A stretch of 64,000 nucleotides of DNA from positions 28,281 through 92,280 of the forward strand of contig DATFMP010000104.1 in the NCBI GenBank assembly GCA_035266845.1. The letters run 5' to 3'. Source of the DNA: DATFMP01 sp035266845. Its GTDB lineage: Bacteria > SAR324 > JACQKK01. The notes under the pieces were generated by a model that worked only from the letters and a program-made list of their open reading frames with translations, did not search any database and had not been told where the DNA came from. The stretch's first letter is position 1. Each line of letters opens with the position of its first letter. Shown here in pieces: positions 52,935-62,644 of this stretch. Position numbers and translations under genes: made by a program.

Positions 52935-53125
52935 GGTCATCCTCCTCCCCAGCCACCCCTCTGCCTGCTGGCGCGGTGCCCCCACGTTAGCCGGGGCAGG
53001 CCGCGATGGCAAGCGGGACGCGGGCCCGCGGGGCGCCCGCAGACGGTGCATGGCGGTGCGCCGAGACCCGCCTCGTTCAGCCACGCTGCGGAACGGCTGG
53101 GGGCTCCAGGAATCGGCCTGTCATC

Positions 53126-53437
53126 TCAGCGTCTGCGCCGCCCGTGCTTTCGCGCGCCATCGCGGCTCTCGCCGGGCACGAGACCAAGGATCAGCGCCAG
53201 CGCTGCCGGCAGCGCCAACAGCAGATACAGGGCTTTGGGTTGCTCGATGTAGAGCTGAATCAGCGTGAGCAGGCCCACCAGCGGCAGGAACACACCAAGC
53301 ATCCGCGCATAGCTGAACGAAGGCGCCGTGCCGGGCGCACCCGCGCGCTCATCCCGAAGTCGCTGGCGGGCCTGCAGCCAGACTGTCACCGCACCCGCCG
53401 CCACGACGATGCTGAACGTTACCCATTCGAATAGCAC
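53126..53437 (-). CDS. Small membrane protein of unknown function
   Basis: 103 residues from a GTG with GGAGGAGG upstream. Hydrophobic segments are at about 3-22, 45-62 and 68-88; the C-terminus is strongly basic (KHGRRRR), predicted cytoplasmic. No family is recognised. It lies 73 bases after the cardiolipin synthase gene on the same strand, so it may be co-transcribed with it. Confidence 0.65.
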   Translation of the reverse strand: MLFEWVTFSIVVAAGAVTVWLQARQRLRDERAGAPGTAPSFSYARMLGVFLPLVGLLTLIQLYIEQPKALYLLLALPAALALILGLVPGESRDGARKHGRRRR

Positions 53438-53510
53438 CGCATCCTCCTCCTGCCCACCGGCCTTTCGCGCGGCCGGTTGCAGGTCACCCTGGCCACCAGT
53501 GGGTAGAGCC

Positions 53511-54971
53511 TCAGAACAGAGGTGCGGCCAGGCGCGCGACGGACTCCATCGAGCGGGTGAACCGAGAGCGCCCGCGGATCTGCTCCAGGGTCACCTCGCG
53601 GGCCTGGGCCATTTCGGTCAGAAAGGCGCCCTCCAGGGTGTGGGCAAAAGCGGGGTCGTAGATGAGGGCGCCCGTCTCGAAGTTGATGCGGAACGAGCGC
53701 TGGTCCAGGTTGGCCGATCCCACGATCGTCAGCGAGTCGTCGATCAGCAGCGCCTTGGCGTGCAGCGTGGCATCCGGCCGGAATGCGAAGATGCGCACCC
53801 CCGCCTCCACCATGTTGGGGAAGAACGAGCGCGAGGCGAGGCTGACCGCCCACTCGTCGCTGCGCTGCGGCACCACCACGCGCACGTCCACGCCGCCCAG
53901 CGCCAGGCTGGCCAGCGCGGTCTGGATGGTCTCGTCCGGCAGGAAGTACGGCGACATCAGCCAGGCGCGGCGCCGCGCGGCCGTCAGGCAAGCGAAGTAG
54001 ATCTGGTGCATCTCCGTCACCACCTCGTCGCTGGGCAGGCTGTTGACGATCTGCACCAGCGGGCCGCCGTCCGGGGCTTCCGGCGACGGGAAGTGCGCCG
54101 GCTCGCCCAGCAGCTCGCCCGTGGCGAAGTGCCAGTCCTCCGAGAACACGCGCTGCAGGGAGAGCACCGCCGGGCCTTGCAGGCGCACGGCCATGTCGTG
54201 CCACTCGCGGTGGGAGGCCCGCTGCCCCAGGTACTCGTCGCCCAGGTTGATGCCGCCCACGTAGCCGGTACGCCCGTCGATGACGGCGATCTTGCGGTGG
54301 TTGCGGATGTTGAGGCTCCAGCGCCGCCGCAGGGGATTGAGCGGGTGGAACCACTGGAAGCGCACCCCCGCCGCGCGGAGCCGGGCGATGTAGCGCCGGC
54401 TGAGGAAGATCGAGCCCACGCCGTCGATGAGCAGGCGCACCTCCAGGCCGTCGGCGGCCTTGGCCTGCAGCGCTTCCGCCAGGCGCCGGCCGAAGCCGTC
54501 CGCCCGCAGGATGAAGTATTCCAGGTGCACGTGGTGGCGGGCCTCCGCAATGTCTTGCAGCAGGACCTCGTACTTCTGCGCCGCACCGTTGCACAGCGTC
54601 AGGCGGTTGGCGCCCGTGAGCGGGTAGGCCCCCACGCGGTCCGCCACCACCAGGCAAGGCCGCAGCGACTCGGGCACGCGCTCCAGGTGCCGGTCCGGGC
54701 CCGGCTCGGGCCGGATGCGTGAATCCAGCAGGGGCCCGATGGCGCGGTCGGAGCGCACCTTCTTGCGGGGCATGCGGGGCATGCGGGTATGCCGCCCGAC
54801 CGCCAGGAAGAACAGCGGCCCCGCCACGGGGATGAAGGTCACGGTCAGCAGCCAAGCCAGCATGGCCACGGGCTGCTTGCGCGAGAGCAGGATCGGGGGC
54901 CACATGGCCAGCGCCAGCAACAGCACGGCCAGATCCACTAGCTGCGGGCGGTAGCTGAGCAGGATGTCCAC
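53511..54971 (-). CDS. cls: Cardiolipin synthase (phospholipase D superfamily)
   Basis: 486 residues, the usual cls size. Joins two phosphatidylglycerols into cardiolipin and glycerol in the inner membrane. Two N-terminal hydrophobic segments (VDLAVLLLALAMWPPILL and AWLLTVTFIPVAGPLFFLAV) precede two HKD motifs: NHRKIAVIDG (about 223) and LHAKALLIDD (about 402), each with the trailing GSANLDQRS-type block. The GTG at 54971 is chosen since GGGGAGG lies 8 bases upstream and membrane segments begin just after. It is divergent from uvrA. Confidence 0.93.
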   Translation of the reverse strand: MDILLSYRPQLVDLAVLLLALAMWPPILLSRKQPVAMLAWLLTVTFIPVAGPLFFLAVGRHTRMPRMPRKKVRSDRAIGPLLDSRIRPEPGPDRHLERVPESLRPCLVVADRVGAYPLTGANRLTLCNGAAQKYEVLLQDIAEARHHVHLEYFILRADGFGRRLAEALQAKAADGLEVRLLIDGVGSIFLSRRYIARLRAAGVRFQWFHPLNPLRRRWSLNIRNHRKIAVIDGRTGYVGGINLGDEYLGQRASHREWHDMAVRLQGPAVLSLQRVFSEDWHFATGELLGEPAHFPSPEAPDGGPLVQIVNSLPSDEVVTEMHQIYFACLTAARRRAWLMSPYFLPDETIQTALASLALGGVDVRVVVPQRSDEWAVSLASRSFFPNMVEAGVRIFAFRPDATLHAKALLIDDSLTIVGSANLDQRSFRINFETGALIYDPAFAHTLEGAFLTEMAQAREVTLEQIRGRSRFTRSMESVARLAAPLF

Positions 54972-55242
54972 GGGCGGAGCCTCCCCGGGCGCGCACGCGC
55001 GAGAGCCGACCTCTCCCCAGGGCCGCAGGCCGTATCGTGCCGGTCCTTTCCTTGTAGCCGATGGCGGCGGGGGGGTAAAGGCGCGGGCCGGCGCTCGTGG
55101 GTCCCATCTTCCCCCCTCCCGCCGCCGGTGATAGCCTGAGGCGGTTCCACTCGGATTGGCCAGGGATGGCTGAAGGGATGGGCGCCCGCCCGCCTGCAGC
55201 CCCCGCCAGCGCTTCCATTTCTCTTTGCCCGGCAGGCCCGCG

Positions 55243-58200
55243 ATGCCCCGCGCCCGCGAGACCGATTCCATCGTCGTGATCGGCGCCAGCGAGCACAACC
55301 TGCGCAACGTGAGCCTCACGCTGCCGCGGGACTCGCTCACGGTGTTCACGGGCATCAGCGGCTCGGGCAAGTCTTCGCTGGCCTTCGACACGCTGTTCAA
55401 GGAGGGCCAGCGGCGCTTCCTGGAGTCGCTCTCGCCGTACGCCAGGCAGTTCCTGGGGCAGATGGAGAAGCCGCGGGTGGAGCATGTCGAGGGTCTCAGT
55501 CCCACGGTTTCGATCGACCAGAAGACGGTGAACCGCAACCCGCGCTCCACCGTGGGGACGATCACCGAGCTGTACGACCACTACCGGTTGCTGATGGCGC
55601 GGCTGGGCCAGCCGCACTGCCCCACCTGCCACATCCCCATCTCCACGCTCACGCCGGAGCAGATCGCGGACCGCGTGCTGGCCCAGCACGCCCCCGAGGC
55701 CGAAGCCGGTGGGGCGGCCGTCCCGGGCGCGGGCGCCGACAATGGCCATGGCGGTGCGGCTGCCCCAGGCGCGGACGCCACGCAGGAGGCCCCCGCTGGG
55801 TCGGCGTGCCTGGTGCTGGCGCCCGTGGTGCGCGAGCGCAAGGGCGAGTACCGCAAGGAGCTGCGCGAGTGGCTGGAGCAGGGCTACCTGCGCGCCCGCA
55901 TCGATGGGCAGATCCGGCGGCTGGACGAGGACATCGCGCTGGCGCGCTACGAGAAGCACACGCTGGAGCTGGTGCTGGACCGCTTCACGCTGGAGTCGCG
56001 TCAGCGCAGCCGCCTCACCGAGGCGGTGGAGAAGGCCATCGAGATGGCCGGCGGGCTGGTGTGCGTGGAGGTGGGCGAGGAGAGCACGCTCTACAGCAGC
56101 TCCATGGGCTGCCCGCGTTGCGGCCTGCCCATCCCGGAGCTGGAGCCGCGCCTGTTCAGCTTCAACGATCCCCAGGGGGCCTGCCCCACCTGCAATGGCC
56201 TGGGCACCCTGCGCCGCTTCAGCGAGGAGCGCCTGGCGCACCCGGAGCGCTCTCTGGCCGAGGGCGCGCTGACGTGCTTCACCGAGCGCGGCAACCTGGT
56301 GTTCACGGACATCCGGCTGGACTTCGTGCTGGAGCTGGCGGAGGCGCTGGGCATCGATGCCTGGACGCCGTGGGGGCGCCTGTCCGCGGCCCAGCGCAAG
56401 CTGCTGCTGGAGGGCAACCACGAGCAGCGCCTGCGCATCCGCAACGTCTTCCGCAATCCGTGGCTGCTGGTGGAGCAGGCGCAGGAGGAGGGCCTCTGGC
56501 CGGGCCTGTATGCCGTGCTGCACTTCGTGGAGCGCTTCGTGGGCTCGGCCCTGGAGCGATACCAGTCGGTGAGCCGCTGCCCGGACTGCGCGGGCCGGCG
56601 CCTGAACCCCGTGGCGCTGGCGGTGAAGTTTCGCGAGCACAGCATCGACACGCTGTCCGGCATGACGGTGGAGGAGGCGGTGGCGTTCTTCACCGGGCTG
56701 GAGCTGGCGCCCGCCGAGGCCATCATCGGCAAGGACATCTTCCGCGAGATTCGCGCCCGGCTGGGCTTCCTGAACGATGTGGGCGTGGGCTACCTGACGC
56801 TGGACCGGCGCGCCACCACCCTTTCCGGCGGGGAGGCGCAGCGCATCCGGCTGGCCTCGCAGGTGGGCAGCGGGCTGCAGGGCGTGCTGTACGTGCTGGA
56901 CGAGCCCTCCATTGGCCTGCACCAGACGGACAACCGCAAGCTGATCCACACCCTGCAGCGTCTGCGCGATGTGGGGAACACGGTCTACGTGGTGGAGCAC
57001 GACGAGGAGACCATCGTCTCCGCCGACCACGTGGTGGACCTGGGTCCCGGCGCGGGCAGCGAGGGCGGCGAGGTGCTGGCCCAGGGCTCCGTGCAGGACC
57101 TGATGGCGGCGCCGCGCTCGCTCTCCGGCCAGTACCTGAGCGGGGCGCTGGAGATCGCCGTGCCGGAGCGGCGGCGCAAGGCCCGCGGCAAGGGCATCGC
57201 GGTGAAGGGGGCGCGCCGCCACAACCTGCGCAGCCTGGACGTGGCCATCCCCCTGGGCGTGTTCGTGGCTGTGACGGGCGTCTCCGGCTCGGGCAAGTCC
57301 ACCCTGGTGCACGACATCGTCATGCCGGCGCTGAGCGCGCACCTGCGCAGCGACCCGGTGGGCGGGGGCCGCGGGCAGGATCACGACTTCACCAAGGTCA
57401 CCGGGCTGGAGCAGGTGGACAAGGTCATCGAGATCGACCAGTCCCCCATCGGCCGCACGCCGCGCAGCAATCCCGCGACGTATACCAAGGTGCTGGACGC
57501 CATCCGGGGACTGTTCGCCTCCGTGCCCGAGGCGAAGATCCGCGGCTACAAGCCCGGGCGCTTCTCCTTCAACGTGAAGGGGGGCCGCTGCGAGGCCTGC
57601 GAAGGGCGCGGATTCAACCACATCGAGATGCACTTTCTGGCGGACGTGTGGGTGCCCTGCGACGTCTGCGAGGGCCGCCGCTACAACCGCGAGACGCTGC
57701 AGGTGCGCTTCCGCGGCAAGAACATGGCCGAGATCCTGGACATGGAGATCGGCGCGGCGCTGGAGCTGTTCGCCAACCAGAGCGGCATCCGGCGCGGCCT
57801 GCAGACCCTGGCGGACGTGGGGCTGGGCTACATGAAGCTGGGGCAGGCGGGCAACACGCTCTCCGGCGGGGAGGCGCAGCGGCTCAAGCTGGCCAGCGAG
57901 CTGGGCCGGCCCACCACCGGGCGCACCGTGTACATCCTGGACGAGCCCACCACGGGCCTGCACCTGGACGACACCGCCAAGCTGCTGCGCGTGCTGCACC
58001 GTCTGGTGGACGAGGGCAACACGGTGATCGTGATCGAGCACAACCTGGACGTGATCAAGACGGCGGACTGGGTGATCGACCTGGGGCCCGAGGGCGGCGA
58101 GGCCGGTGGCCGCGTCGTGGCCACCGGCACGCCCGCGCAGCTTGCCCGCGCCGCCATTGCCACCGCCGCCAGTCACACCGGGCAGGCCCTGGCCCGGCAC

Positions 58201-58311
58201 GTCCCGGCCTTCGCCACGGCCCCCGCCGCCGAGTCCGGCCCGTCCGCCAAGGCGCCCAAGCGCCGCAACGGCAAGCGCACCCGCGCCAATCCCGCCGATG
58301 CGGCGGACTAG
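55243..58311 (+). CDS. uvrA: UvrABC system protein A
   Basis: 1022 residues, longer than the typical 940. The excision-repair damage sensor. Both ABC modules are intact: Walker A GISGSGKS (37-44) and GVSGSGKS (near 680), signatures LSGGEAQRIRLA and LSGGEAQRLKLA, Walker B VLDEPSIGLH and ILDEPTTGLH. Zinc sites are seen as CPRC and CPTC, and as CEACEGRG with CDVCEGRR. An Ala/Gly-rich stretch at about 149-188 (GGAAVPGAGAD) extends the first domain. The C-terminal tail is basic. No LexA box was noticed upstream. Confidence 0.97.
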   Translation: MPRARETDSIVVIGASEHNLRNVSLTLPRDSLTVFTGISGSGKSSLAFDTLFKEGQRRFLESLSPYARQFLGQMEKPRVEHVEGLSPTVSIDQKTVNRNPRSTVGTITELYDHYRLLMARLGQPHCPTCHIPISTLTPEQIADRVLAQHAPEAEAGGAAVPGAGADNGHGGAAAPGADATQEAPAGSACLVLAPVVRERKGEYRKELREWLEQGYLRARIDGQIRRLDEDIALARYEKHTLELVLDRFTLESRQRSRLTEAVEKAIEMAGGLVCVEVGEESTLYSSSMGCPRCGLPIPELEPRLFSFNDPQGACPTCNGLGTLRRFSEERLAHPERSLAEGALTCFTERGNLVFTDIRLDFVLELAEALGIDAWTPWGRLSAAQRKLLLEGNHEQRLRIRNVFRNPWLLVEQAQEEGLWPGLYAVLHFVERFVGSALERYQSVSRCPDCAGRRLNPVALAVKFREHSIDTLSGMTVEEAVAFFTGLELAPAEAIIGKDIFREIRARLGFLNDVGVGYLTLDRRATTLSGGEAQRIRLASQVGSGLQGVLYVLDEPSIGLHQTDNRKLIHTLQRLRDVGNTVYVVEHDEETIVSADHVVDLGPGAGSEGGEVLAQGSVQDLMAAPRSLSGQYLSGALEIAVPERRRKARGKGIAVKGARRHNLRSLDVAIPLGVFVAVTGVSGSGKSTLVHDIVMPALSAHLRSDPVGGGRGQDHDFTKVTGLEQVDKVIEIDQSPIGRTPRSNPATYTKVLDAIRGLFASVPEAKIRGYKPGRFSFNVKGGRCEACEGRGFNHIEMHFLADVWVPCDVCEGRRYNRETLQVRFRGKNMAEILDMEIGAALELFANQSGIRRGLQTLADVGLGYMKLGQAGNTLSGGEAQRLKLASELGRPTTGRTVYILDEPTTGLHLDDTAKLLRVLHRLVDEGNTVIVIEHNLDVIKTADWVIDLGPEGGEAGGRVVATGTPAQLARAAIATAASHTGQALARHVPAFATAPAAESGPSAKAPKRRNGKRTRANPADAAD

Positions 58312-58358
58312 GCTCTGTTCGGGAATCATGTCGGACCGGCCGCATGGTGCCGGCGCCG

Positions 58359-58441
58359 GTCATTCCGAGCGCAGCGAGGAATCTGTTGTGCCCTGCTCCG
58401 AAAGCGGATTCTTCGGCCCGCGGGGCGGGTCTCAGAATGAC
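58359..58441. repeat. Dispersed palindromic repeat family 1, copy B
   Basis: GTCATTC and GAATGAC ends, with GAGGAATCTG and GGATTCTTCGGCCCGC inside. It is the same 83-base architecture as copy A at 47351. It lies 48 bases after the uvrA stop, where it could fold as a terminator-like hairpin. Confidence 0.85.
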
Positions 58442-58547
58442 AGGTAGCGGTGAATCGGCATTCCTTTGGCGCTGCGGAACCGAGCCTCAACCGGCTGGTG
58501 GGCGCTGGTTGTGGCCCCCACGCCCGGCATTGGCGTACGATCACGGC

Positions 58548-59351
58548 ATGTTCCGAAGCCACCCTGTCCTGCGACCGGCCGCCCTGCTGACCCTGGCCGC
58601 GTTTCTCTTCGCCTGCACGCATGAGGTGCCGCGCGAGACCGTGGCGGTGCGGCATTATCGGGTGGACTGGGCCGCGGCCCACGTGCCCGTGCTGCGGCTG
58701 GGCGGGCTCACGGCCCAGGGCGTCGTGCTGACGCCCGCGCAGTGGCCGCTGGAGGCGAGCCTGAAGAACCTGCTGGCGGCGGACTTCACGGGCGTCATCG
58801 AGGGCCTGGACCTGGGCTTCCATTCCTCCACCATTCCCTCCGGCGCGCTGGAGGAGCTGCACGACGAGGGCTACCTGCCCGCCTATGTGCGCGTGGAGAA
58901 CAGCGGCGCCACGCCCGTGCACTTCGATCCGCGCGCGCTCTCGGTGCGGGTGGATGGCGACACGGTGCTGCCCGCGGTGGCGCCGGAGGACCTGCCGCAG
59001 TCCGTGCGCCGCATCGACTGGATGCAGACGGGCGCCGTGGTGGTGGCCGTGGCGCTGCTGGCGATCCTGGCGGTGGCGGCACGGGAGGGGCGCTCCTCGA
59101 ATCGGCCGCAGGTGCAGGGGCAGATCTACATCAACCCGCAGATGTTCCTGGAGCCGCATCCCTTCCGCGCGGAGCGCGAGCGCGACCGCGCCGCGCGCAT
59201 GGCGGCGTCGGAGCCGCCCGCGCCGCGGGATGCCGGGCTGCTGCGGGTGGAGACGCTCGCGCCCGGCGAGGCAAACGAGGGCTTCGTGCTGTTCACCCTG
59301 GCCGGCGGCGTGCGTGACTGGCGTACGGCACGCCTGGCCCTGGGCGAATAG
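58548..59351 (+). CDS. Putative lipoprotein with internal membrane segment
   Basis: 267 residues. The N-terminus has a basic/hydrophobic signal ending in the lipobox LFAC, so Cys23 should be lipidated. A beta-rich domain follows (LRLGGLTAQGVVL, AYVRVENSGATPVHFDPRAL), resembling small adhesive or immunoglobulin-like folds, and a second hydrophobic segment (GAVVVAVALLAILAVAA, about 163-180) that may cross the membrane. The C-terminal part has the polar linker RAERERDRAARMAASEPPA, then VETLAPGEANEGFVLFTL. I cannot name a family. The gene begins within a repeat-bearing gap after uvrA. Frames open upstream across uvrA are shadows. Confidence 0.75.
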   Translation: MFRSHPVLRPAALLTLAAFLFACTHEVPRETVAVRHYRVDWAAAHVPVLRLGGLTAQGVVLTPAQWPLEASLKNLLAADFTGVIEGLDLGFHSSTIPSGALEELHDEGYLPAYVRVENSGATPVHFDPRALSVRVDGDTVLPAVAPEDLPQSVRRIDWMQTGAVVVAVALLAILAVAAREGRSSNRPQVQGQIYINPQMFLEPHPFRAERERDRAARMAASEPPAPRDAGLLRVETLAPGEANEGFVLFTLAGGVRDWRTARLALGE

Positions 59352-59392
59352 GCGCGGCTCCGACGGCCGGTCATAGCGCCGCCCACCGCCGC

Positions 59393-59408
59393 TGACGTGA
59401 CCACGTCA
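59393..59408. promoter_or_regulatory. Operator-like palindrome upstream of the DUF302 gene
   Basis: TGACGTG-AC-CACGTCA, a perfect 7-base inverted repeat with a 2-base spacer, 24 bases upstream of a candidate extended -10 box. Confidence 0.5.
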
Positions 59409-59428
59409 CTATGCGGGCGACGGGCCCG

Positions 59429-59437
59429 TGCTACAGT
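59429..59437 (+). promoter_or_regulatory. Candidate extended -10 promoter element of the DUF302 gene
   Basis: TGCTACAGT is an extended -10 box (TGN then TACAGT), about 110 bases before the ATG. The expected -35 position shows no good match. Confidence 0.4.
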
Positions 59438-59545
59438 GGAGGATAAGCTTTAAATGCCGGTCGGGAATGCCGGCGCCGCTGCGATGTTGGTTCGTTGCAG
59501 CCGCCCGCTCCCGCCGCACCACGATACATCGAGGAGGGAGAAACC

Positions 59546-59971
59546 ATGAGCACCGCCGCCGCCGTGAAGCAAGCCGTCAAGCCCCGCTATGGCATCCTGC
59601 GCACCGTGGACCTGAGCTACGAGCAGGCCGTCGAGCGCGTCACCGAGACGCTGAAGGCCCAGGGCTTCGGCATCCTCACCGAAATCGACGTGAAGGCCAC
59701 GCTGAAGAAGAAGCTGGACAAGGACTTCACGCGTTACGTGATCCTCGGTGCCTGCAACCCGCCGTTGGCCTTCCGCGCGCTGAGCGAGGAGATCGACATC
59801 GGGCTGCTGCTGCCGTGCAACGTGAACGTGTACGAGGACCCCGCTTCTCACAAGACCGTGGTCTCGGCCATCGATCCGCAGGTGCTGGTGGAGGTCACCG
59901 GTCGCCAGGATCTGCAGGAACTCGCCGAGGAAGTGCGCTCCAAGCTGACGGCGGCCATCGAAGCGGTCTGA
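59546..59971 (+). CDS. DUF302 family protein
   Basis: 141 residues. DUF302 proteins are small dimeric beta-alpha proteins of uncertain role. YEQAVERVTETLKAQGFGIL TEIDVKATLKKKLDK, RYVILGACNPPLAFRAL and IGLLLPCNVNVYED are typical, and NP/CN residues (ILGACNPP) mark a conserved loop with Cys. The ATG has GAGGAGGGAGAA upstream, a very good site. It is followed by a hairpin with a GNRA loop and a convergent universal stress gene. Some members bind small ligands or are linked to sulfur and stress genes; nothing here decides. Confidence 0.9.
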   Translation: MSTAAAVKQAVKPRYGILRTVDLSYEQAVERVTETLKAQGFGILTEIDVKATLKKKLDKDFTRYVILGACNPPLAFRALSEEIDIGLLLPCNVNVYEDPASHKTVVSAIDPQVLVEVTGRQDLQELAEEVRSKLTAAIEAV

Positions 59972-60044
59972 TTCGGGCCCGCAACACGCCAGCGGCCGTT
60001 CCCGCAGCGCGCCTCAGGCACGGGAGCGGTGCCCACGAAACGCA

Positions 60045-60082
60045 AACGCCCCGGCATCGGGCCGCAAGGCCCCCGGGGCGTT
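60045..60082. terminator. Bidirectional terminator with a GNRA-capped inner stem
   Basis: AACGCCCCGG pairs exactly with CCGGGGCGTT (10 bases), enclosing a CATC bulge and an inner GGGCC-GCAA-GGCCC stem-loop. It stands between the convergent DUF302 and universal-stress genes; on the minus strand it is followed by a T-rich TTTGCGTTT. Confidence 0.7.
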
Positions 60083-60173
60083 CCGTCACTTTATCCGCCG
60101 CGCGCTGCGGCGCCCAGCCTCCCAGACAGTGCGCCGGTCACGGGTGACCCGCCGCACCTTGCGCACGCCGGTG

Positions 60174-60668
60174 CTATTCGCCGCCACGCACCGTGAGCAC
60201 CGGCACCGGCGAGAGCCGCACGATGCGCTCGGCCACGCTGCCCAGCAGCACGTGCCGCACGCCCGTGCGTCCGTGGGTGGCCATCACCACCAGGTCCGGC
60301 TTGTACTCTTCGATGACGCGCAGGATCTCGTCCACCGAGTGTCCGTGCTTGACTTCGGTGATGTGCTTGACGCCCTGGCCGTCCGAGGCGGCGATGCGCT
60401 CCAGCTCGTTGCGCGTCTCTTCGATCACGTCCTTCACGATGTACTTCGTCGAGGTGCGCGGCACGGAACCCAGCGCGCTTTCGTAGATCGGCACGTCCGC
60501 CACGATCCCCTTCTGCTGGTACACCTCGTAAGGCGAGGCCTCCACCACGTGCAGCAGTTCCACCTCCGCGCCGAACTGCTTGGCGATGGCATCCGCGAAG
60601 TCCTTGGCCCGCAGGCAGTTGTCCGTAAACGCGATGGGGACCAGGATTTTCTTGACCGTCAGTTGCAT
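60174..60668 (-). CDS. Universal stress protein UspA family
   Basis: 164 residues. Begins VKKILVPIAFTDNCLRAKDFA, with LLHVVEASPYEVY in the middle and the ATP-binding motif GRTGVRHVLLGSVAERIV (pattern GxxGx9GS) near the end, so an ATP-binding, UspFG-like type is likely. These proteins protect during starvation, oxidative or respiratory stress. GGGAGAA sits about 8 bases before the ATG. It is expressed from the 316-base region it shares with the LOG gene. Confidence 0.92.
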   Translation of the reverse strand: MQLTVKKILVPIAFTDNCLRAKDFADAIAKQFGAEVELLHVVEASPYEVYQQKGIVADVPIYESALGSVPRTSTKYIVKDVIEETRNELERIAASDGQGVKHITEVKHGHSVDEILRVIEEYKPDLVVMATHGRTGVRHVLLGSVAERIVRLSPVPVLTVRGGE

Positions 60669-60984
60669 GGATGTTCTCCCTTGACGAGGATTGCCTCACT
60701 CCGACGGGTTGCCCTCCGGTCTGGCCACACCCACCGGTGTCCTGCTCGAATCGCTTGCTTATGCCTTATCTCGTGAAATTATTCTATCATTGGCGCTGCG
60801 GCGTGACCAGGATATGCACACGGTCAAGCCTTGCGCGGCGCGGCTTTGCAGTGTGCGGGCCCGGCCCGTGCATTGTGTGGCGGCAATCCCGACGCCCTAT
60901 GTTTGCGCATCCGCCGGGCTTTCCGCCGGGTGCGTGCCGGCCCGGTGGGCGGCGCTTCTCCCTCGGACGTGCAGGAAGACCCGC
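60669..60984. other. 316-base divergent intergenic region
   Basis: Contains a small AT-rich patch (about 60755-60790) with a minus-strand promoter candidate for the universal stress gene (60781-60809) and an overlapping plus-strand TATCAT (60785-60790) that might serve the LOG gene. No gene or further signal seen. Confidence 0.55.
60781..60809 (-). promoter_or_regulatory. Candidate promoter of the universal stress gene
   Basis: On the minus strand TGGTCA and TAGAAT are 17 bases apart (4 and 5 of 6 matches), about 110 bases before the start. Confidence 0.45.
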
Positions 60985-61656
60985 ATGCTGAATCGCTACG
61001 AGATCAACCAGCTGGAGAAGCAGGAGTCCTGGCGTCTGTTCAGGATCATTGGGGAGTTCGTCGAGGGCTTCGACGTGCTGCCCAACTACCTGCCCGCAGT
61101 GACGGTGTATGGCTCGGCGCGCCTGAAGGAGGGCTCTCCCTTCCACGGCATGGCGCGCGACCTGGGGCAGGCGCTCTCCGAAGCGGGCTATACCGTCATC
61201 ACCGGGGGCGGGCCGGGGCTGATGGCCTCGGCCAACCGGGGCGCCTTCGAGCACGGCGGCTCCAGCATCGGGCTCAATGTGGAGCTGCCGCGCGAGCAGA
61301 AGCCCAACCCCTTCCTTTCGCTGACGCTGAGCTTCCGCTACTTCTTCGTGCGCAAGGTGATGCTGGTCAAGTACGCCACCGGCTTCATTCTGCTGCCGGG
61401 GGGCTATGGCACGCTGGATGAGTTCTTCGAGACCATCACGCTGATCCAGACGCGCAAGATCCGCCCCTTCCCCGTGGTGCTGATGGGGCAAGCGTACTGG
61501 GCCGGGCTGGTGGACTGGATGCGCGAGCGCATGCTGGGAGAGGGCCTCATCTCCCCGGAGGACCTGGAGCTGTTCCACGTCACGGACGACGTGCACGACG
61601 CCGTGGCGCACGTGGAGCGCTTCCGCCACGTGCAGGATGCCTCCCTGCCGCCTTGA
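60985..61656 (+). CDS. LOG family (Rossmann-fold nucleotide-binding) protein
   Basis: 223 residues. The hallmark pair is present: GGGPGLMASANRGAFE and PGGYGTLDEFFE, the motif PGGxGTxxE of cytokinin-activating LOG/YvdD enzymes, which hydrolyse nucleoside 5'-monophosphates at the glycosidic bond. VTVYGSARLKEG opens the fold. Bacterial members are often misnamed lysine decarboxylases. AGGAAG is placed about 8 bases before the ATG. The following MlaF-like gene begins 163 bases downstream. Confidence 0.92.
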   Translation: MLNRYEINQLEKQESWRLFRIIGEFVEGFDVLPNYLPAVTVYGSARLKEGSPFHGMARDLGQALSEAGYTVITGGGPGLMASANRGAFEHGGSSIGLNVELPREQKPNPFLSLTLSFRYFFVRKVMLVKYATGFILLPGGYGTLDEFFETITLIQTRKIRPFPVVLMGQAYWAGLVDWMRERMLGEGLISPEDLELFHVTDDVHDAVAHVERFRHVQDASLPP

Positions 61657-61819
61657 GGCCGGCGGCTGCCGATTCCTTCGCGGCGCGGGCGTGCTAGGCT
61701 GGGGGCAGGGCGCTGGACTGGCACCGCACCTGCATCCAGCCGGGCAAAGGAGAGCCCGTGCGCGCACACGGTGCGAGCGCACCCCCGCCCCGCACACCGA
61801 GCCCGACCGCCCAGGCGCC

Positions 61820-62632
<813 letters not shown>

Positions 62633-62644
62633 GCGGGGCGCACC

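Noticed and set aside
55140..55242. LexA/SOS box upstream of uvrA
   Set aside because: No CTG-N10-CAG or similar palindrome seen in the 271-base divergent gap.
53419..58329. 1636-codon minus-strand open frame crossing uvrA
   Set aside because: Low-complexity His/Arg/Ala-rich translation without any domain; uvrA and the cardiolipin synthase account for the region.
55806..59351. 1181-codon plus-strand frame through uvrA into the lipoprotein gene
   Set aside because: Only its last 267 codons (from 58548) look like a protein with a lipobox; the rest is an out-of-frame uvrA shadow.
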